DNA of 64,000 nucleotides. Source: Prochlorococcus sp. AG-409-N21 (GTDB lineage Bacteria; Cyanobacteriota; Cyanobacteriia; PCC-6307; Cyanobiaceae). Below are positions 40,178 to 49,201 of this stretch, piece by piece. Below the pieces are notes generated by a model. It worked only from the letters and a program-made list of their open reading frames with translations. It did no database searches and had not been told where the DNA came from. Each line of letters starts with the position of its first letter. Within the stretch, counting starts at the first letter, position 1. Location of the stretch: NCBI GenBank assembly GCA_003215415.1, contig QCKK01000005.1, forward strand, positions 1 to 64,000, read 5' to 3'. The translations under genes and the position numbers were made by a program.

Positions 40178-41491
40178 ATGGGTCTTTGCTATCCACTCAT
40201 AGCAAGTTTTATAGAAGGACCATCAATTCAGCATTGGTCTATCAAAAATGGTACTCGTTGCGTAATGGCACATATGCCAGAAGCATCGCTCACATGCATA
40301 GATTTCTGGTGCAAAGCAGGAAGTTCAAGTGAAAATTCGGGAGAAGAAGGAATAGCCCACTTTCTGGAGCACATGGTTTTTAAAGGAAGTAGATCTCTTG
40401 GTGCGGGTGAATTTGATCTAAAGATAGAAGCACTAGGGGGAAGCAGTAATGCAGCAACAGGGTTTGATGATGTTCACTTCTACGTACTAGTACCTTCAAT
40501 ATCTACAGAAATCGCCTTAGAACACTTGCTAGATCTAGTACTAACACCTTCCTTAGAAAAAGACTCATATACGACCGAAAGAGAGGTTGTACTTGAAGAA
40601 ATAGCCCAATACAAAGACCAGCCTGACGAGCAAGTCGTTCAGAGACTGCTAAGTGAGTGCTGGGGAAAGCATCCTTATGGAAGACCAATTTTAGGGTTTG
40701 AATCGAGCTTGCGGGCAACTAATCCAGAAAAGATGCGCGAATTTCATGCCAATCGATTTACAGCAACCAATTGCTGTTTAGCAGTTGCTGGCTTCATCCC
40801 AAAGAATATTAATGAGATCCTATTAAATAGTGCTCTATGTGAGCTTGAAGACAAGAGTATTAATGATATAAATAAGAGTAGTTTATCTAACATAGAGTTC
40901 AAAACGGGTGTTAATAAGATTGAAATTCAGAGGTTAGAATCATCGAGAATCCTAATGGCATGGCAGGTTCCACCTGCAAAAGAACAAGAAATAATTATGG
41001 GTATTGATTTAGTATCTACTGTTCTTGCAGAAGGCAGAAATAGTAGATTAGTTCAACGGCTTAGAGAAGAGCTAAGGCTAGTCGAATCAATAGAGATGGA
41101 GATAACAATACTTGAGCAGGGTAGTTTAGTCATTTTAGAAGCATGTTGTCTTGAGAAAAATATTGAAAAAGTAACTTCAGAAATTAATAAGGAGTTGATA
41201 TTATTAGGTGAAATTCAAATAAAAGAGGAAGAACTAAGACGTGCAGTTCAACTTGTAAGTAATGGATTATATTTTGGACTTGAGACTTCAAGTCAAATAG
41301 CAAGCTTTATAGGTAATCAGTCACTATGGAATAGAGAGCAACCATTACTTGAGTCTTTAAAATACATTCCAAGATGGACACCAGAAAAACTAGCAAAAAG
41401 AATCATTCCACTTCTTCAACCACATCTAAGTTGCACACTAATAGCAACACCAGAAAAACTAATCAAAAACAATAGTGGAAATCTTATTTGA
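40178..41491 (+). CDS. M16 family zinc peptidase (catalytic subunit)
   Basis: Pitrilysin/processing-peptidase family. The inverted zinc motif HxxEH is intact in GIAHFLEHMVFKGS, with the distal Glu in VVLEEIAQYKDQPDE, and a second M16 domain follows. The 437-residue length is right for a half-size M16B subunit. The ATG at 40178 is preferred over a GTG at 40121, which would run into pcyA. Its last 17 bases overlap the next gene, an inactive partner. A mature dimer probably degrades transit or signal peptides. Confidence 0.92.
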   Translation: MGLCYPLIASFIEGPSIQHWSIKNGTRCVMAHMPEASLTCIDFWCKAGSSSENSGEEGIAHFLEHMVFKGSRSLGAGEFDLKIEALGGSSNAATGFDDVHFYVLVPSISTEIALEHLLDLVLTPSLEKDSYTTEREVVLEEIAQYKDQPDEQVVQRLLSECWGKHPYGRPILGFESSLRATNPEKMREFHANRFTATNCCLAVAGFIPKNINEILLNSALCELEDKSINDINKSSLSNIEFKTGVNKIEIQRLESSRILMAWQVPPAKEQEIIMGIDLVSTVLAEGRNSRLVQRLREELRLVESIEMEITILEQGSLVILEACCLEKNIEKVTSEINKELILLGEIQIKEEELRRAVQLVSNGLYFGLETSSQIASFIGNQSLWNREQPLLESLKYIPRWTPEKLAKRIIPLLQPHLSCTLIATPEKLIKNNSGNLI

Positions 41492-42731
41492 CAAGACCCC
41501 TTCACCAGGAGTTCTAGCCATCAAGCTATGGGTTAATTCAGGAAGTGGCAATGATCCTTTAGGTCAAAGAGGGGCTCACCAACTTCTAAGTTCACTACTT
41601 ACAAGGGGCTGTGGGCCACATGACAAAAATTCTGTGGCAAGCTTAATAGAAAATTCAGGAGCATCGCTAAGAGCTGATGCTCATGAAGATGGAATACTTG
41701 TAAGTTTAAAATGTTCTCCTAATGATTGTGAAAAACTTCTTCCATTATTAGGGTGGATGATTTTTAATCCTCATCTTGAATCAGATCAGGTAGAACTGGA
41801 AAAAGAGTTATCTCTGCAAGCTCTTTCTAGGCAAAAGGAGAATCCATATTGCCTGGCATTTGATGGATGGAGGCAAATAGCCTATGGCAATGGTCCTTAT
41901 GGTCACGACCCTCTTGGTTATGAACCTGATTTAAAATCATTAAATACGAAAGATCTGAAACCTATTGCCAATAATTTAAAAAGGGAATTTAAAGTTCTTG
42001 CAATAGCGGGCTGCAAAGAAAAAGAATTAGAAGGTTTTTTTAAATATAACAAGCAATTTAGTACATTTTCAAAGCAAATGGATGCTAGTTTTTCAACTAT
42101 AGTTGATCATAAGATATCAACATTTTCCAATGATAACAACAAGAATCTATTTCATAAATTCGAGAGTACAGGTCAAGTAGTTATAATGCTAGGCAGACCA
42201 ACAGTGCCACATAACCATAGATATGATCTTCATCTCAGACTATTAAATTGTCATGCTGGGCTGGGCATGTCAAGCATTCTATTTAAACGTCTAAGAGAAG
42301 ATCATGGTGTTGCATATGATGTGGGAATTCATCATCCTACGAGGCAAAGACAAGCACCATTTGTCATGCATGCTTCTACCAGCGAAGAAAAAGCATTACT
42401 AACACTTCAGCTGCTTTTAGATACATGGTATGAACTTTCTCAAAAACTAATGACTACTAGCGAGACAGAACTTGCAAAGGCCAAATTCCGAGGTCAGCTG
42501 GCTCACGAAAATCAAACAGCAAGCCAAAGAGCAGAACGACTTGCACACTTAAAATCCTTCAATATGAATCCCAGTCAAGACCAAATAAGTTTAGATATAG
42601 TAGAAGATATAACAAGTGAAGAATTGAAAGATGTGGCATCACAAATTCTACAAAAACCATTACTTAGTCTATGTGGCCCAGAGAAATGTATTAAGAAACT
42701 TACCAAATATTGGAACTCATTAGATAAATAA
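41475..42731 (+). CDS. M16 family peptidase-like protein without zinc motif (partner subunit)
   Basis: Same fold as the upstream gene but HxxEH is replaced by GAHQLLSSLLTRG, so no zinc site. The C-terminal region keeps the family's VFKRLREDHGVAYDVGIHHP-like (FKRLREDHGVAYDVG) stretch that helps bind substrate. It starts at GTG inside the end of the active gene (17 bp overlap), so the two are translationally coupled. This matches M16B heterodimers of one active and one inactive chain. 418 residues. Confidence 0.9.
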   Translation: MEILFDKTPSPGVLAIKLWVNSGSGNDPLGQRGAHQLLSSLLTRGCGPHDKNSVASLIENSGASLRADAHEDGILVSLKCSPNDCEKLLPLLGWMIFNPHLESDQVELEKELSLQALSRQKENPYCLAFDGWRQIAYGNGPYGHDPLGYEPDLKSLNTKDLKPIANNLKREFKVLAIAGCKEKELEGFFKYNKQFSTFSKQMDASFSTIVDHKISTFSNDNNKNLFHKFESTGQVVIMLGRPTVPHNHRYDLHLRLLNCHAGLGMSSILFKRLREDHGVAYDVGIHHPTRQRQAPFVMHASTSEEKALLTLQLLLDTWYELSQKLMTTSETELAKAKFRGQLAHENQTASQRAERLAHLKSFNMNPSQDQISLDIVEDITSEELKDVASQILQKPLLSLCGPEKCIKKLTKYWNSLDK

Positions 42732-42753
42732 TATTTAATTGGTTATCTAGTAA

Positions 42754-42975
42754 TTAACTGATATTATCTGGCCTCTCAAGTTTATCCGCTGATATTAGAA
42801 AAGTACCTCTTCTGAATCTTACAGCAACAATTTCAGCAGATCTTATTTCAACAACAACACCTATCTCCTCTTGCCCTACCAAATCGGGGGGCCTAAGCAT
42901 TGGCATTGCATCAGCTGTCTTTAAATAAGGCAATGGAAGAGAAATAGAGACCTTGTCTCCAATGATGAATTTCAT
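42754..42975 (-). CDS. sipA: SipA-like regulatory protein (DUF3148)
   Basis: The 73 residues match SipA, the small SH3-like protein that binds the NblS (Hik33) histidine kinase controlling high-light and nutrient responses. The diagnostic stretch is YLKTADAMPMLRPPDLV (about 17-33), followed by VVVEIRSAEIVAVRFRRGTFL. It is transcribed opposite to its neighbours and its start lies 27 bp from that of bioY. Confidence 0.88.
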   Translation of the reverse strand: MKFIIGDKVSISLPLPYLKTADAMPMLRPPDLVGQEEIGVVVEIRSAEIVAVRFRRGTFLISADKLERPDNIS

Positions 42976-43002
42976 AAAAATATTTGAATTAAGACGCTCT
43001 TA

Positions 43003-43599
43003 ATGCAGGATGGGGTGAGTCGTATTCCCATTTTGAGGGGTCTTGCAACCTTTAGCGCTGCTTTAGCTGGGTTAATGATGACTCTTATTGGAGCATTCAT
43101 ACCTGCAGCAATGCTTGTTCCAATTTTTCCTTTACAAGTTCTTAGCCTACCTAGCACATGGCAAGTACCTTCTCTCCTTCTATGCTCTCTAATTGCTGGT
43201 CCTAAGAGCGGTGTGATAGCAGGAGTGGCATATTTATCTATTGGGATATTTCATTTGCCTGTGTTCCATGGAGGAGGAAGCATTCCATACATCTTTACTC
43301 CAAGCTTTGGATACTTAATAGGATTAATCCCAGCATCATGGGTTTCAGGTCAAATAGCAAATCAGCGCAAAATGAATGACTTTCTAGGTTTGACCTTCTC
43401 CGCAATTTCCGGCCTCTTAGCATTACATCTAATAGGCATAATAAACCTGCTAATTGGATCGGCCCTACTAAGCTGGAATGGTAGTTTTCCTGAAATGCTC
43501 TTCAGCTACTCAATTGGAGTACTACCTTCTCAAATAGCACTTTGCTGTGGAATTAGCCTAATTGCATTACCACTTAGAAGGTTATTATTAATAGAATGA
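43003..43599 (+). CDS. bioY: BioY family biotin transporter substrate-binding subunit
   Basis: S component of an ECF-type or solitary biotin transporter. About six membrane helices, with the BioY features LVPIFPLQVLSLPSTWQVPS near the N-terminus, AGVAYLSIGIFHLPVFHGGG and PSFGYLIGLIPASW. 198 residues. The stop overlaps the lspA start (ATGA), so the two are coupled. No EcfT/EcfA genes are in the window. Confidence 0.92.
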   Translation: MQDGVSRIPILRGLATFSAALAGLMMTLIGAFIPAAMLVPIFPLQVLSLPSTWQVPSLLLCSLIAGPKSGVIAGVAYLSIGIFHLPVFHGGGSIPYIFTPSFGYLIGLIPASWVSGQIANQRKMNDFLGLTFSAISGLLALHLIGIINLLIGSALLSWNGSFPEMLFSYSIGVLPSQIALCCGISLIALPLRRLLLIE

Positions 43600-44072
43600 A
43601 TAAACCATTCTCTGATCCTAAGAAGCTATTATCAATCTCTACATTAGTGATTGCAATAGATCAACTTAGCAAGAATTGGGCGAATCAGAATCTTGATTTT
43701 TTATCTTCCAAATCATTTCTACCGGGAATTATTCAACTAAGACTCACCTATAATACTGGTGCTGCATTTAACTTACTTAGTAACTCTAGTTCATTTTTAA
43801 GCATAATAAGCTTAATAGTTTCTATTGGATTAATACTCTATATAGTAAATAATGAACTTGATTATTGGCAAGGGCTAGGCCTGGCTCTTTTGCTAGGAGG
43901 CTGTATCGGAAATGGGCTAGACAGATGGAGGCTGGGACATGTAATTGATTTTCTTGAATTAACTCAAATTAAATTTCCAATCTTTAATATTGCTGACATG
44001 GCAATTAACTTAGCTGTTATGTGCTTATGCTTTAATTCATTAAAAGGAAAGAATAGTAATAATGACAAATAA
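43596..44072 (+). CDS. lspA: Lipoprotein signal peptidase (signal peptidase II)
   Basis: Aspartic membrane protease that cleaves prolipoprotein signal peptides. Four hydrophobic segments. Catalytic aspartates lie in GNGLDRW and FNIADMAINLAV. The N-terminal VIAIDQLSKNWA and YNTGAAFNLL are diagnostic. 158 residues is normal. Translationally coupled to bioY. Confidence 0.96.
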   Translation: MNKPFSDPKKLLSISTLVIAIDQLSKNWANQNLDFLSSKSFLPGIIQLRLTYNTGAAFNLLSNSSSFLSIISLIVSIGLILYIVNNELDYWQGLGLALLLGGCIGNGLDRWRLGHVIDFLELTQIKFPIFNIADMAINLAVMCLCFNSLKGKNSNNDK

Positions 44073-44132
44073 AACCAAAACAGGATCAAGATTAATGCTC
44101 TCTAAAGTAAGAGACATAAGAATCAAAGAATA

Positions 44133-45737
44133 ATGGAACGCAACAGATTTCTAATTATTATAAGTCTTTTACTAGTTGTACTCTTGATAGCAGGAGGGCT
44201 AATAGGAGCATTACTCCGATTAATAAATGAAATACGTTTTTCCTTAGAGTATTTCCTCCCTTATTGGCTGGTAAGCCCTATTTTATTTATTTGTTTCTGC
44301 CTGATAATTGCATTTTTCATTCAATATGGGTTACCTTATTGGAAAACTTTGAGTTTACATAAAAACCAAAAATCAACTAAAACCAACAATCTTATTCCTC
44401 CTAAAAGTAAAAGCCAGGCTGCAAATAAAAGCCTTGAGAATATTGACAAGCTAATAGAGAAACTAAAAGGTAATATTGCAAAAGAAGTCCTTCAGCAGGA
44501 AAGGGAAAAAGTTGCGCAAGAACTAGAGAGAGGTGACTTAATAGTAGTTTTATTTGGTACAGGATCAAGTGGTAAAACTTCCCTTATAAGAGCACTACTT
44601 AATGAAATAGTAGGAGAAGTAGACGCTTTTATGGGCTCAACAATACGAAGTAAGGGATATAGGTTAAGGCTTAAGGGGCTCTCTAGATGTATACAATTAA
44701 TAGATACTCCTGGAATTCTAGAAAGTGGGCTAGAAGGTAAAAATCGTGAAAGAGAGGCAAGGCGTCAGGCAAGCATTGCGGACCTTTTAATAATGGTTGT
44801 AGATGGAGATCTAAGATCATCTGAATTTAATATTTTAGTAAATCTAGGAAAGCTGGGGAAAAAACTGATACTTGTTTTAAATAAATGTGATTTAAGAGGA
44901 GAAAAAGAGGAAAGGCGACTATTAGAAGTTTTAGGAAGGCGATGTAGCGGACTAATAAATAAAGATGACATTGTTGCGACAAGTTCCTCACCTCAGACAT
45001 TCCCAAGGCCAGGGAAAAGGCCATGGCAACCTCCTCCGGAAATAGACAACTTAGTAAATCGTTTAGCTCAAGTGCTGCATGCAGATGGAGAAGAGCTATT
45101 AGCAGACAACATTCTGCTTCAATGTAGAAAGCTTGGAGAGAAAGGCAGAACCCTCCTAGATAATCAACGAAAGAAAGAAGCAAGAATTACCATAGATCGC
45201 TTTAGTTGGGTAAGTGGAGGATTGGTAACAGCAAACCCACTTCCTGGAGTCGATCTACTTGGGACTGCCGCAGTTAATGCACAAATGGTAATGGAAATTT
45301 CTAAGACTTATGGTGTGGAAATAACACGCAAAAGAGCACAAGAACTTGCAATATCTGTTGGTAGGACTCTTACTGGTTTGGGAGTTGTAAAGGGGGGGGT
45401 TAGCCTAATTACAACTCCTCTGAGTTTAAATTTACCGGCGTTCATAGTAAGCAGAGCAATACAAGGAGTGGCAGCTGCTTGGCTGACTCGTATTGCAGGC
45501 GCAACTTTTATCACATACTTCGAACAGGATCAGGATTGGGGGGATGGTGGAGTCGAAGAGGTTGTCCAAAGGCACTATGAGCTCAATCGAAGAGAGTCTT
45601 CTTTGAAACAGTTCCTAGAGGATGCCATAAGGCAGGTTGTTCAACCTCTTCAGAATAAGAAATTTCGCCAATTGCCTCCTCAGCAAAGGCTTCAGGAGGA
45701 GGAGGAAGCAATTGACCACGAGAATCTAAAATGGTGA
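44133..45737 (+). CDS. Membrane GTPase with C-terminal DUF697
   Basis: Two N-terminal membrane helices (about 6-30 and 44-64) are followed by a basic, helical linker and an Era-like GTPase: G1 FGTGSSGKTSL (142-152), G3 DTPGI, G4 NKCD and G5 ATSS. The C-terminal DUF697 region (NPLPGVDLLGTAAVNAQMV, then the GVVKGGVSL helix) is probably membrane-inserting. Related proteins in cyanobacteria are linked to membrane or thylakoid biogenesis, which is inference here. 534 residues. Its last 155 bp overlap a short antisense ORF. Confidence 0.88.
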   Translation: MERNRFLIIISLLLVVLLIAGGLIGALLRLINEIRFSLEYFLPYWLVSPILFICFCLIIAFFIQYGLPYWKTLSLHKNQKSTKTNNLIPPKSKSQAANKSLENIDKLIEKLKGNIAKEVLQQEREKVAQELERGDLIVVLFGTGSSGKTSLIRALLNEIVGEVDAFMGSTIRSKGYRLRLKGLSRCIQLIDTPGILESGLEGKNREREARRQASIADLLIMVVDGDLRSSEFNILVNLGKLGKKLILVLNKCDLRGEKEERRLLEVLGRRCSGLINKDDIVATSSSPQTFPRPGKRPWQPPPEIDNLVNRLAQVLHADGEELLADNILLQCRKLGEKGRTLLDNQRKKEARITIDRFSWVSGGLVTANPLPGVDLLGTAAVNAQMVMEISKTYGVEITRKRAQELAISVGRTLTGLGVVKGGVSLITTPLSLNLPAFIVSRAIQGVAAAWLTRIAGATFITYFEQDQDWGDGGVEEVVQRHYELNRRESSLKQFLEDAIRQVVQPLQNKKFRQLPPQQRLQEEEEAIDHENLKW

Positions 45738-45825
45738 TAAGTATTAGGTAAATAATTGCTATAAAGACAGAAAAGGCACCTGTAATTAAAGCAATTATTT
45801 TAGGCCTTGGTGATTGAACAGACAT
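45583..45825 (-). CDS. Short membrane protein overlapping the GTPase gene end
   Basis: 80 residues: one membrane span near the N-terminus (IIALITGAFSVFIAIIYLILITIL), then a Pro-rich LLPPPPEAF and an acidic tail. The first 88 bp lie outside the GTPase gene, and the rest is antisense to its last 155 bp. It starts 5 bp after the PLP decarboxylase stop, so it could be the next gene in that unit. The membrane helix lies mainly in the non-overlapping part, which favours a real gene, but the true end may differ. Confidence 0.6.
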   Translation of the reverse strand: MSVQSPRPKIIALITGAFSVFIAIIYLILITILDSRGQLLPPPPEAFAEEAIGEISYSEEVEQPALWHPLGTVSKKTLFD

Positions 45826-45829
45826 AAAG

Positions 45830-47260
45830 TTATACCCTTATAGAATTATTCAATATCCCTGACAACTTATCAAGTTGACTCAATTTAGTATGAGGATTAC
45901 CCAATACAATCTTTAGATAACTTCGGTCTTTGTAAAAAGGTCTAGAAACCATAAAATTATTTTCCAATAATAATTTTCTAGTAGAGATGGACCATTCATA
46001 AGTTTCACTTTTGTCAAAGCCCCTTGGGGTACATGCAAGAAGATGTAATGGACCAGAAAGAATCTCATATTTTGATTTATCTAAAGAGCTCTCTAAGTAT
46101 TGGCGCCGGTGTATTGCTTCTTTAAGTAATAGTTCAATGCCATTCTCTCCCAATTGTCGTAAACCCATCCATAGTTTCAGTACTTCAGCAGATCTGGTCC
46201 CTTGAAGACCAAGTTCTCCTCCATGGTCATCCTCCCAAGCTGGTTCAATATATGGAAGTCCAGTGGAGAAGACATTTGAGAGCTTTGAATATTCGGCGAC
46301 TAGCAAAAGAGAAGATGTTTTAGGTATTCCTATAACTTTTTGCGGATTTAAGGTTATAGAATTTGCATTAGCAATTCCATCTAACAAATGAGCCGTTGAA
46401 GATTTTAATGCAAATACTCCTCCAATAGCAGCATCAATATGCAACCATATTCCAAACCTAGACGTCAGTTCAGAAACTAGCTTCAAAGAGTCAATAGCAC
46501 CGCAAACTGTTGTACCAGCAGTTGCAACTACTGCAAAACATTTCTTACCATTAAATTCCAATAGTTTTAACTCCTCTTCTAATTCTTTTAAGCAAATCTG
46601 ACCTTCATGATTTGTCGAGATTAACTTTAAAGAATCTTCTTTTAAACCCATAACTCGAATAGCTTTAGACAAGGAAACATGAGCATCAGTGCTTGCCAAA
46701 ACTACAGCTTCCGAATCATTTTCAAGTTTGGCATGATGGCGTGCAACAACTAATGCCATTAAGTTGCTAAGGCTTCCTCCACTGGCAGCAACACCTCCTG
46801 CACTCTCAGGCAGTCCAAGTCGAGAAGCAAACCATTGGCATATTTTTCTCTCGAGTCTAGAAAGACTCGGTGAAAGTTCTTCAGCCAACAAGTTATTATT
46901 TAGTCCAGCACAAATTAATTCTGCCACTATTGCAGCTGTTAGTGGGGGCGGATCTAAATGAGCAAGCGCACCAGGATGAGAGGGTTGGTAAGCCCCGTCC
47001 ATAACCAGCTTGAGGTCTCGAAGCAACTCGTTCATTGACAAGCCAAACTCTTCAGGAGCTATCTCAGGCAAAGAAGTAAATTCGGGCAATGGACCTCTTT
47101 GATTTGCTTCTCCCAACCATTTACAAAGTAAAGAAGTAGCTTTATCAAAAAATCTTTGAACCTCAGGATCTAAATGATCAGGAGAAGCAAAAGATGACAA
47201 GCCTGGCGAATTCGTTTTATGTAAATTGCCGATCAATGGCAAATTTGATGCAAATTTCAT
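45830..47260 (-). CDS. Group II PLP-dependent decarboxylase
   Basis: Pyridoxal-phosphate decarboxylase of the glutamate/aromatic/2,4-diaminobutyrate decarboxylase group. Motifs: SGGSLSNLMALVVARH near residue 150, LHIDAAIGGVFAL (cofactor Asp) and NPQKVIGIPKTSSLLLV, where the Lys binds PLP (the usual DPHKW is NPQKV). 476 residues. The substrate cannot be told; diaminobutyrate, aspartate or tyrosine are options. ATG start; divergent from tadA with 40 bp between. Confidence 0.88.
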   Translation of the reverse strand: MKFASNLPLIGNLHKTNSPGLSSFASPDHLDPEVQRFFDKATSLLCKWLGEANQRGPLPEFTSLPEIAPEEFGLSMNELLRDLKLVMDGAYQPSHPGALAHLDPPPLTAAIVAELICAGLNNNLLAEELSPSLSRLERKICQWFASRLGLPESAGGVAASGGSLSNLMALVVARHHAKLENDSEAVVLASTDAHVSLSKAIRVMGLKEDSLKLISTNHEGQICLKELEEELKLLEFNGKKCFAVVATAGTTVCGAIDSLKLVSELTSRFGIWLHIDAAIGGVFALKSSTAHLLDGIANANSITLNPQKVIGIPKTSSLLLVAEYSKLSNVFSTGLPYIEPAWEDDHGGELGLQGTRSAEVLKLWMGLRQLGENGIELLLKEAIHRRQYLESSLDKSKYEILSGPLHLLACTPRGFDKSETYEWSISTRKLLLENNFMVSRPFYKDRSYLKIVLGNPHTKLSQLDKLSGILNNSIRV

Positions 47261-47300
47261 TCTCCATCCTTATGGCATTGTTTTGGCGATAAATCAATAA

Positions 47301-47795
47301 ATGACATTGGAGAAACCAATTCAACTGTCCCCAAATGACCTAGTTGTTTGGATGGGTTGTTTAATCAAAAGGGCAAGAGATGCTGGAAATCTCGGAGAGA
47401 TTCCCGTTGCCGCAGTGGTTTTGGACTCAAAAGGTAGGTGCATTGGTCATGGGACGAATTCCAGAGAAAGAGATATAAATCCATTAGGCCATGCTGAGTT
47501 AACAGCACTTAGGCAAGCTTCGTTGATCAAAAATGACTGGAGATTCAACGAATGCACCCTGATTGTGACGCTAGAGCCTTGCCCTATGTGTGCTGGTGCA
47601 TTAGTGCAAGCAAGGATGGGGCAAGTTATTTTCGGTGCTTTTGATATAAAACGCGGTGCATTTGGTAGCACCTTAGACCTAGCGAACCATCAAAGTGCTC
47701 ATCATCAAATGGAGGTTAAAGGTGGGATATTAGAAAAAGAGGCAAATCAACTAATTCAATCCTGGTTCAAGAAGCTGCGACAGAATTGTTCTTAA
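47301..47795 (+). CDS. tadA: tRNA-specific adenosine deaminase TadA
   Basis: Converts A34 to inosine in tRNA-Arg(ACG). Zinc deaminase motifs: GHAELTALRQ (HAE, near residue 57) and EPCPMCAGALVQARMG (PCxxC). The short RxxFG-like FGAFDIKRGAFGS follows. 164 residues. The gene converges on the aminotransferase and their 3' ends overlap by 29 bp. Confidence 0.94.
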   Translation: MTLEKPIQLSPNDLVVWMGCLIKRARDAGNLGEIPVAAVVLDSKGRCIGHGTNSRERDINPLGHAELTALRQASLIKNDWRFNECTLIVTLEPCPMCAGALVQARMGQVIFGAFDIKRGAFGSTLDLANHQSAHHQMEVKGGILEKEANQLIQSWFKKLRQNCS

Positions 47796-48963
47796 AACGT
47801 GGAAGCTCAGTTTCAAAGAGATTCAAAATTAAATTCACGTTGTCTAGGGTTGAGTTATAGCCCATTAAACCTAGCCTCCAAACTTTTCCTGAAAGATCAC
47901 CCAAGCCACCGCCGAGTTCAATCCCATGCTCATTAAGAAGATGAAGGGAAAAGGCTTTCCCATCAACATCTGCAGGAATACGAATTGTTGTCAACGTAGG
48001 AAGGCGTAAATCCTCAGAAACATGAAGTTCAAGACCAAGACTTTCTAAACCATTCCAAAGTCTTTGAGCATTGATTTTGTGTCGTGTCCAAGCTTGCTCT
48101 AAACCCTCATTAGCTAGTAAGCGAAGGGCTTCTCTAATTCCAAAATTCATATTTACTGGAGCTGTGTGGTGATAAACCCTATCGCTACCCCAATACTTGT
48201 TTAAAAGAGAAACATCTAGATACCAATTTGGTACTTGTCCTTTTCTTAAGGCAAGTTTTTCTTCAGCCCTAGGTCCCATTGTAAAAGGCCCCAAACCTGG
48301 CGGACAACTCAAGCCTTTTTGACTACAGCTATATGCAAGGTCAATCTTCCATTTATCAATAAAAAGCGGAACACCTCCAAGTGAAGTGACCGTATCTACA
48401 AGCAACAAAGAATCAAATTTTCTACAAAGATCCCCTATTCCATCCATAGGCTGACAAACGCCTGTCGAAGTTTCAGCATGGACAATGGCAAATATTGAAG
48501 GTTTATACATTTCTAAAGCAGCCTGAATCTCATCTAAAGCAAAAGCATGGCCCCAAGGCTTTTCAATTGTCTTTACATTCGCTCCATATCTACCTGCCAT
48601 ATCTTCAAGCCTGGAACCAAAATAACCTTTCTTTGCAACTAAAACTATTTCATTAGGTTCCACAGAATTGGCAATTGTTGCCTCCATAGCAGCACTGCCA
48701 GTACCACTCATAGGAAGCGTTAAACGATTATTGGTTTGCCATGCATAGCGAAGCAATTCTTGGACTTCCGCCATTAGCTCTATATAAAAAGGATCCAAGT
48801 GACCGACTGGCGGCAAAGAAAGAGCCTTAAGAACGTCTGGATGAGAATTAGAAGGACCTGGGCCTAGCAAAAGCCTCTTTGGGACAGAAAAAGGATTACA
48901 AGTCTTCTTGTGACTTTGATCAATATCAAAGAGAGTTTGCTTCGTCTGCAAGGCCATAGACAT
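47767..48963 (-). CDS. Serine/alanine-glyoxylate aminotransferase
   Basis: Class V PLP aminotransferase of the SGAT/AGT family, acting in photorespiratory glyoxylate use (serine or alanine to glycine). The PLP lysine lies in YSCSQKGLSCPPGLGP near residue 208, with VHAETSTGV and DTVTSLGG upstream. The N-terminus has LLGPGPSNSHP. 398 residues. Divergent from glnA with about 240 bp between starts. Confidence 0.92.
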   Translation of the reverse strand: MSMALQTKQTLFDIDQSHKKTCNPFSVPKRLLLGPGPSNSHPDVLKALSLPPVGHLDPFYIELMAEVQELLRYAWQTNNRLTLPMSGTGSAAMEATIANSVEPNEIVLVAKKGYFGSRLEDMAGRYGANVKTIEKPWGHAFALDEIQAALEMYKPSIFAIVHAETSTGVCQPMDGIGDLCRKFDSLLLVDTVTSLGGVPLFIDKWKIDLAYSCSQKGLSCPPGLGPFTMGPRAEEKLALRKGQVPNWYLDVSLLNKYWGSDRVYHHTAPVNMNFGIREALRLLANEGLEQAWTRHKINAQRLWNGLESLGLELHVSEDLRLPTLTTIRIPADVDGKAFSLHLLNEHGIELGGGLGDLSGKVWRLGLMGYNSTLDNVNLILNLFETELPRFKNNSVAAS

Positions 48964-49125
48964 TTAATTGAAAAAGAGCCTAATCAGGCATGGTTTAACA
49001 CTGGGAAAATAAGTGACGGATTGCAATGGCTGATAACACAGCAAAATAATTAAGTTCAATCATGAACTCAAATTAGGCTTGATTAGTCAGAAGAAGCTGA
49101 CAGAGCCAAACTGCAAGCAAAAAAG

Positions 49126-49139
49126 GTACCCGTTGATAC
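49126..49139 (+). promoter_or_regulatory. NtcA-binding site upstream of glnA
   Basis: GTA-CCCGTTGA-TAC fits the NtcA consensus GTA-N8-TAC exactly. A TAN3T-type -10 element (TAGCTT, 49162-49167) lies 22 bp further on. This is the spacing of NtcA-activated class II promoters, where the site replaces the -35 box. NtcA, with 2-oxoglutarate, would raise glnA transcription when nitrogen is short. Confidence 0.85.
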
Positions 49140-49201
49140 AAAATTCAAGCTATCAGCTTATTAGCTTAATTAGTTATAGAAATTAAGTAAAAACCAACCC
49201 G

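Noticed and set aside
42972-43157. 61-codon minus-strand frame upstream of sipA
   Set aside because: Fully antisense to the well-supported bioY gene.
49021-49201. Glutamine riboswitch ahead of glnA
   Set aside because: The conserved CGTTCA...GACGGAAG core was not found; the NtcA site explains regulation.
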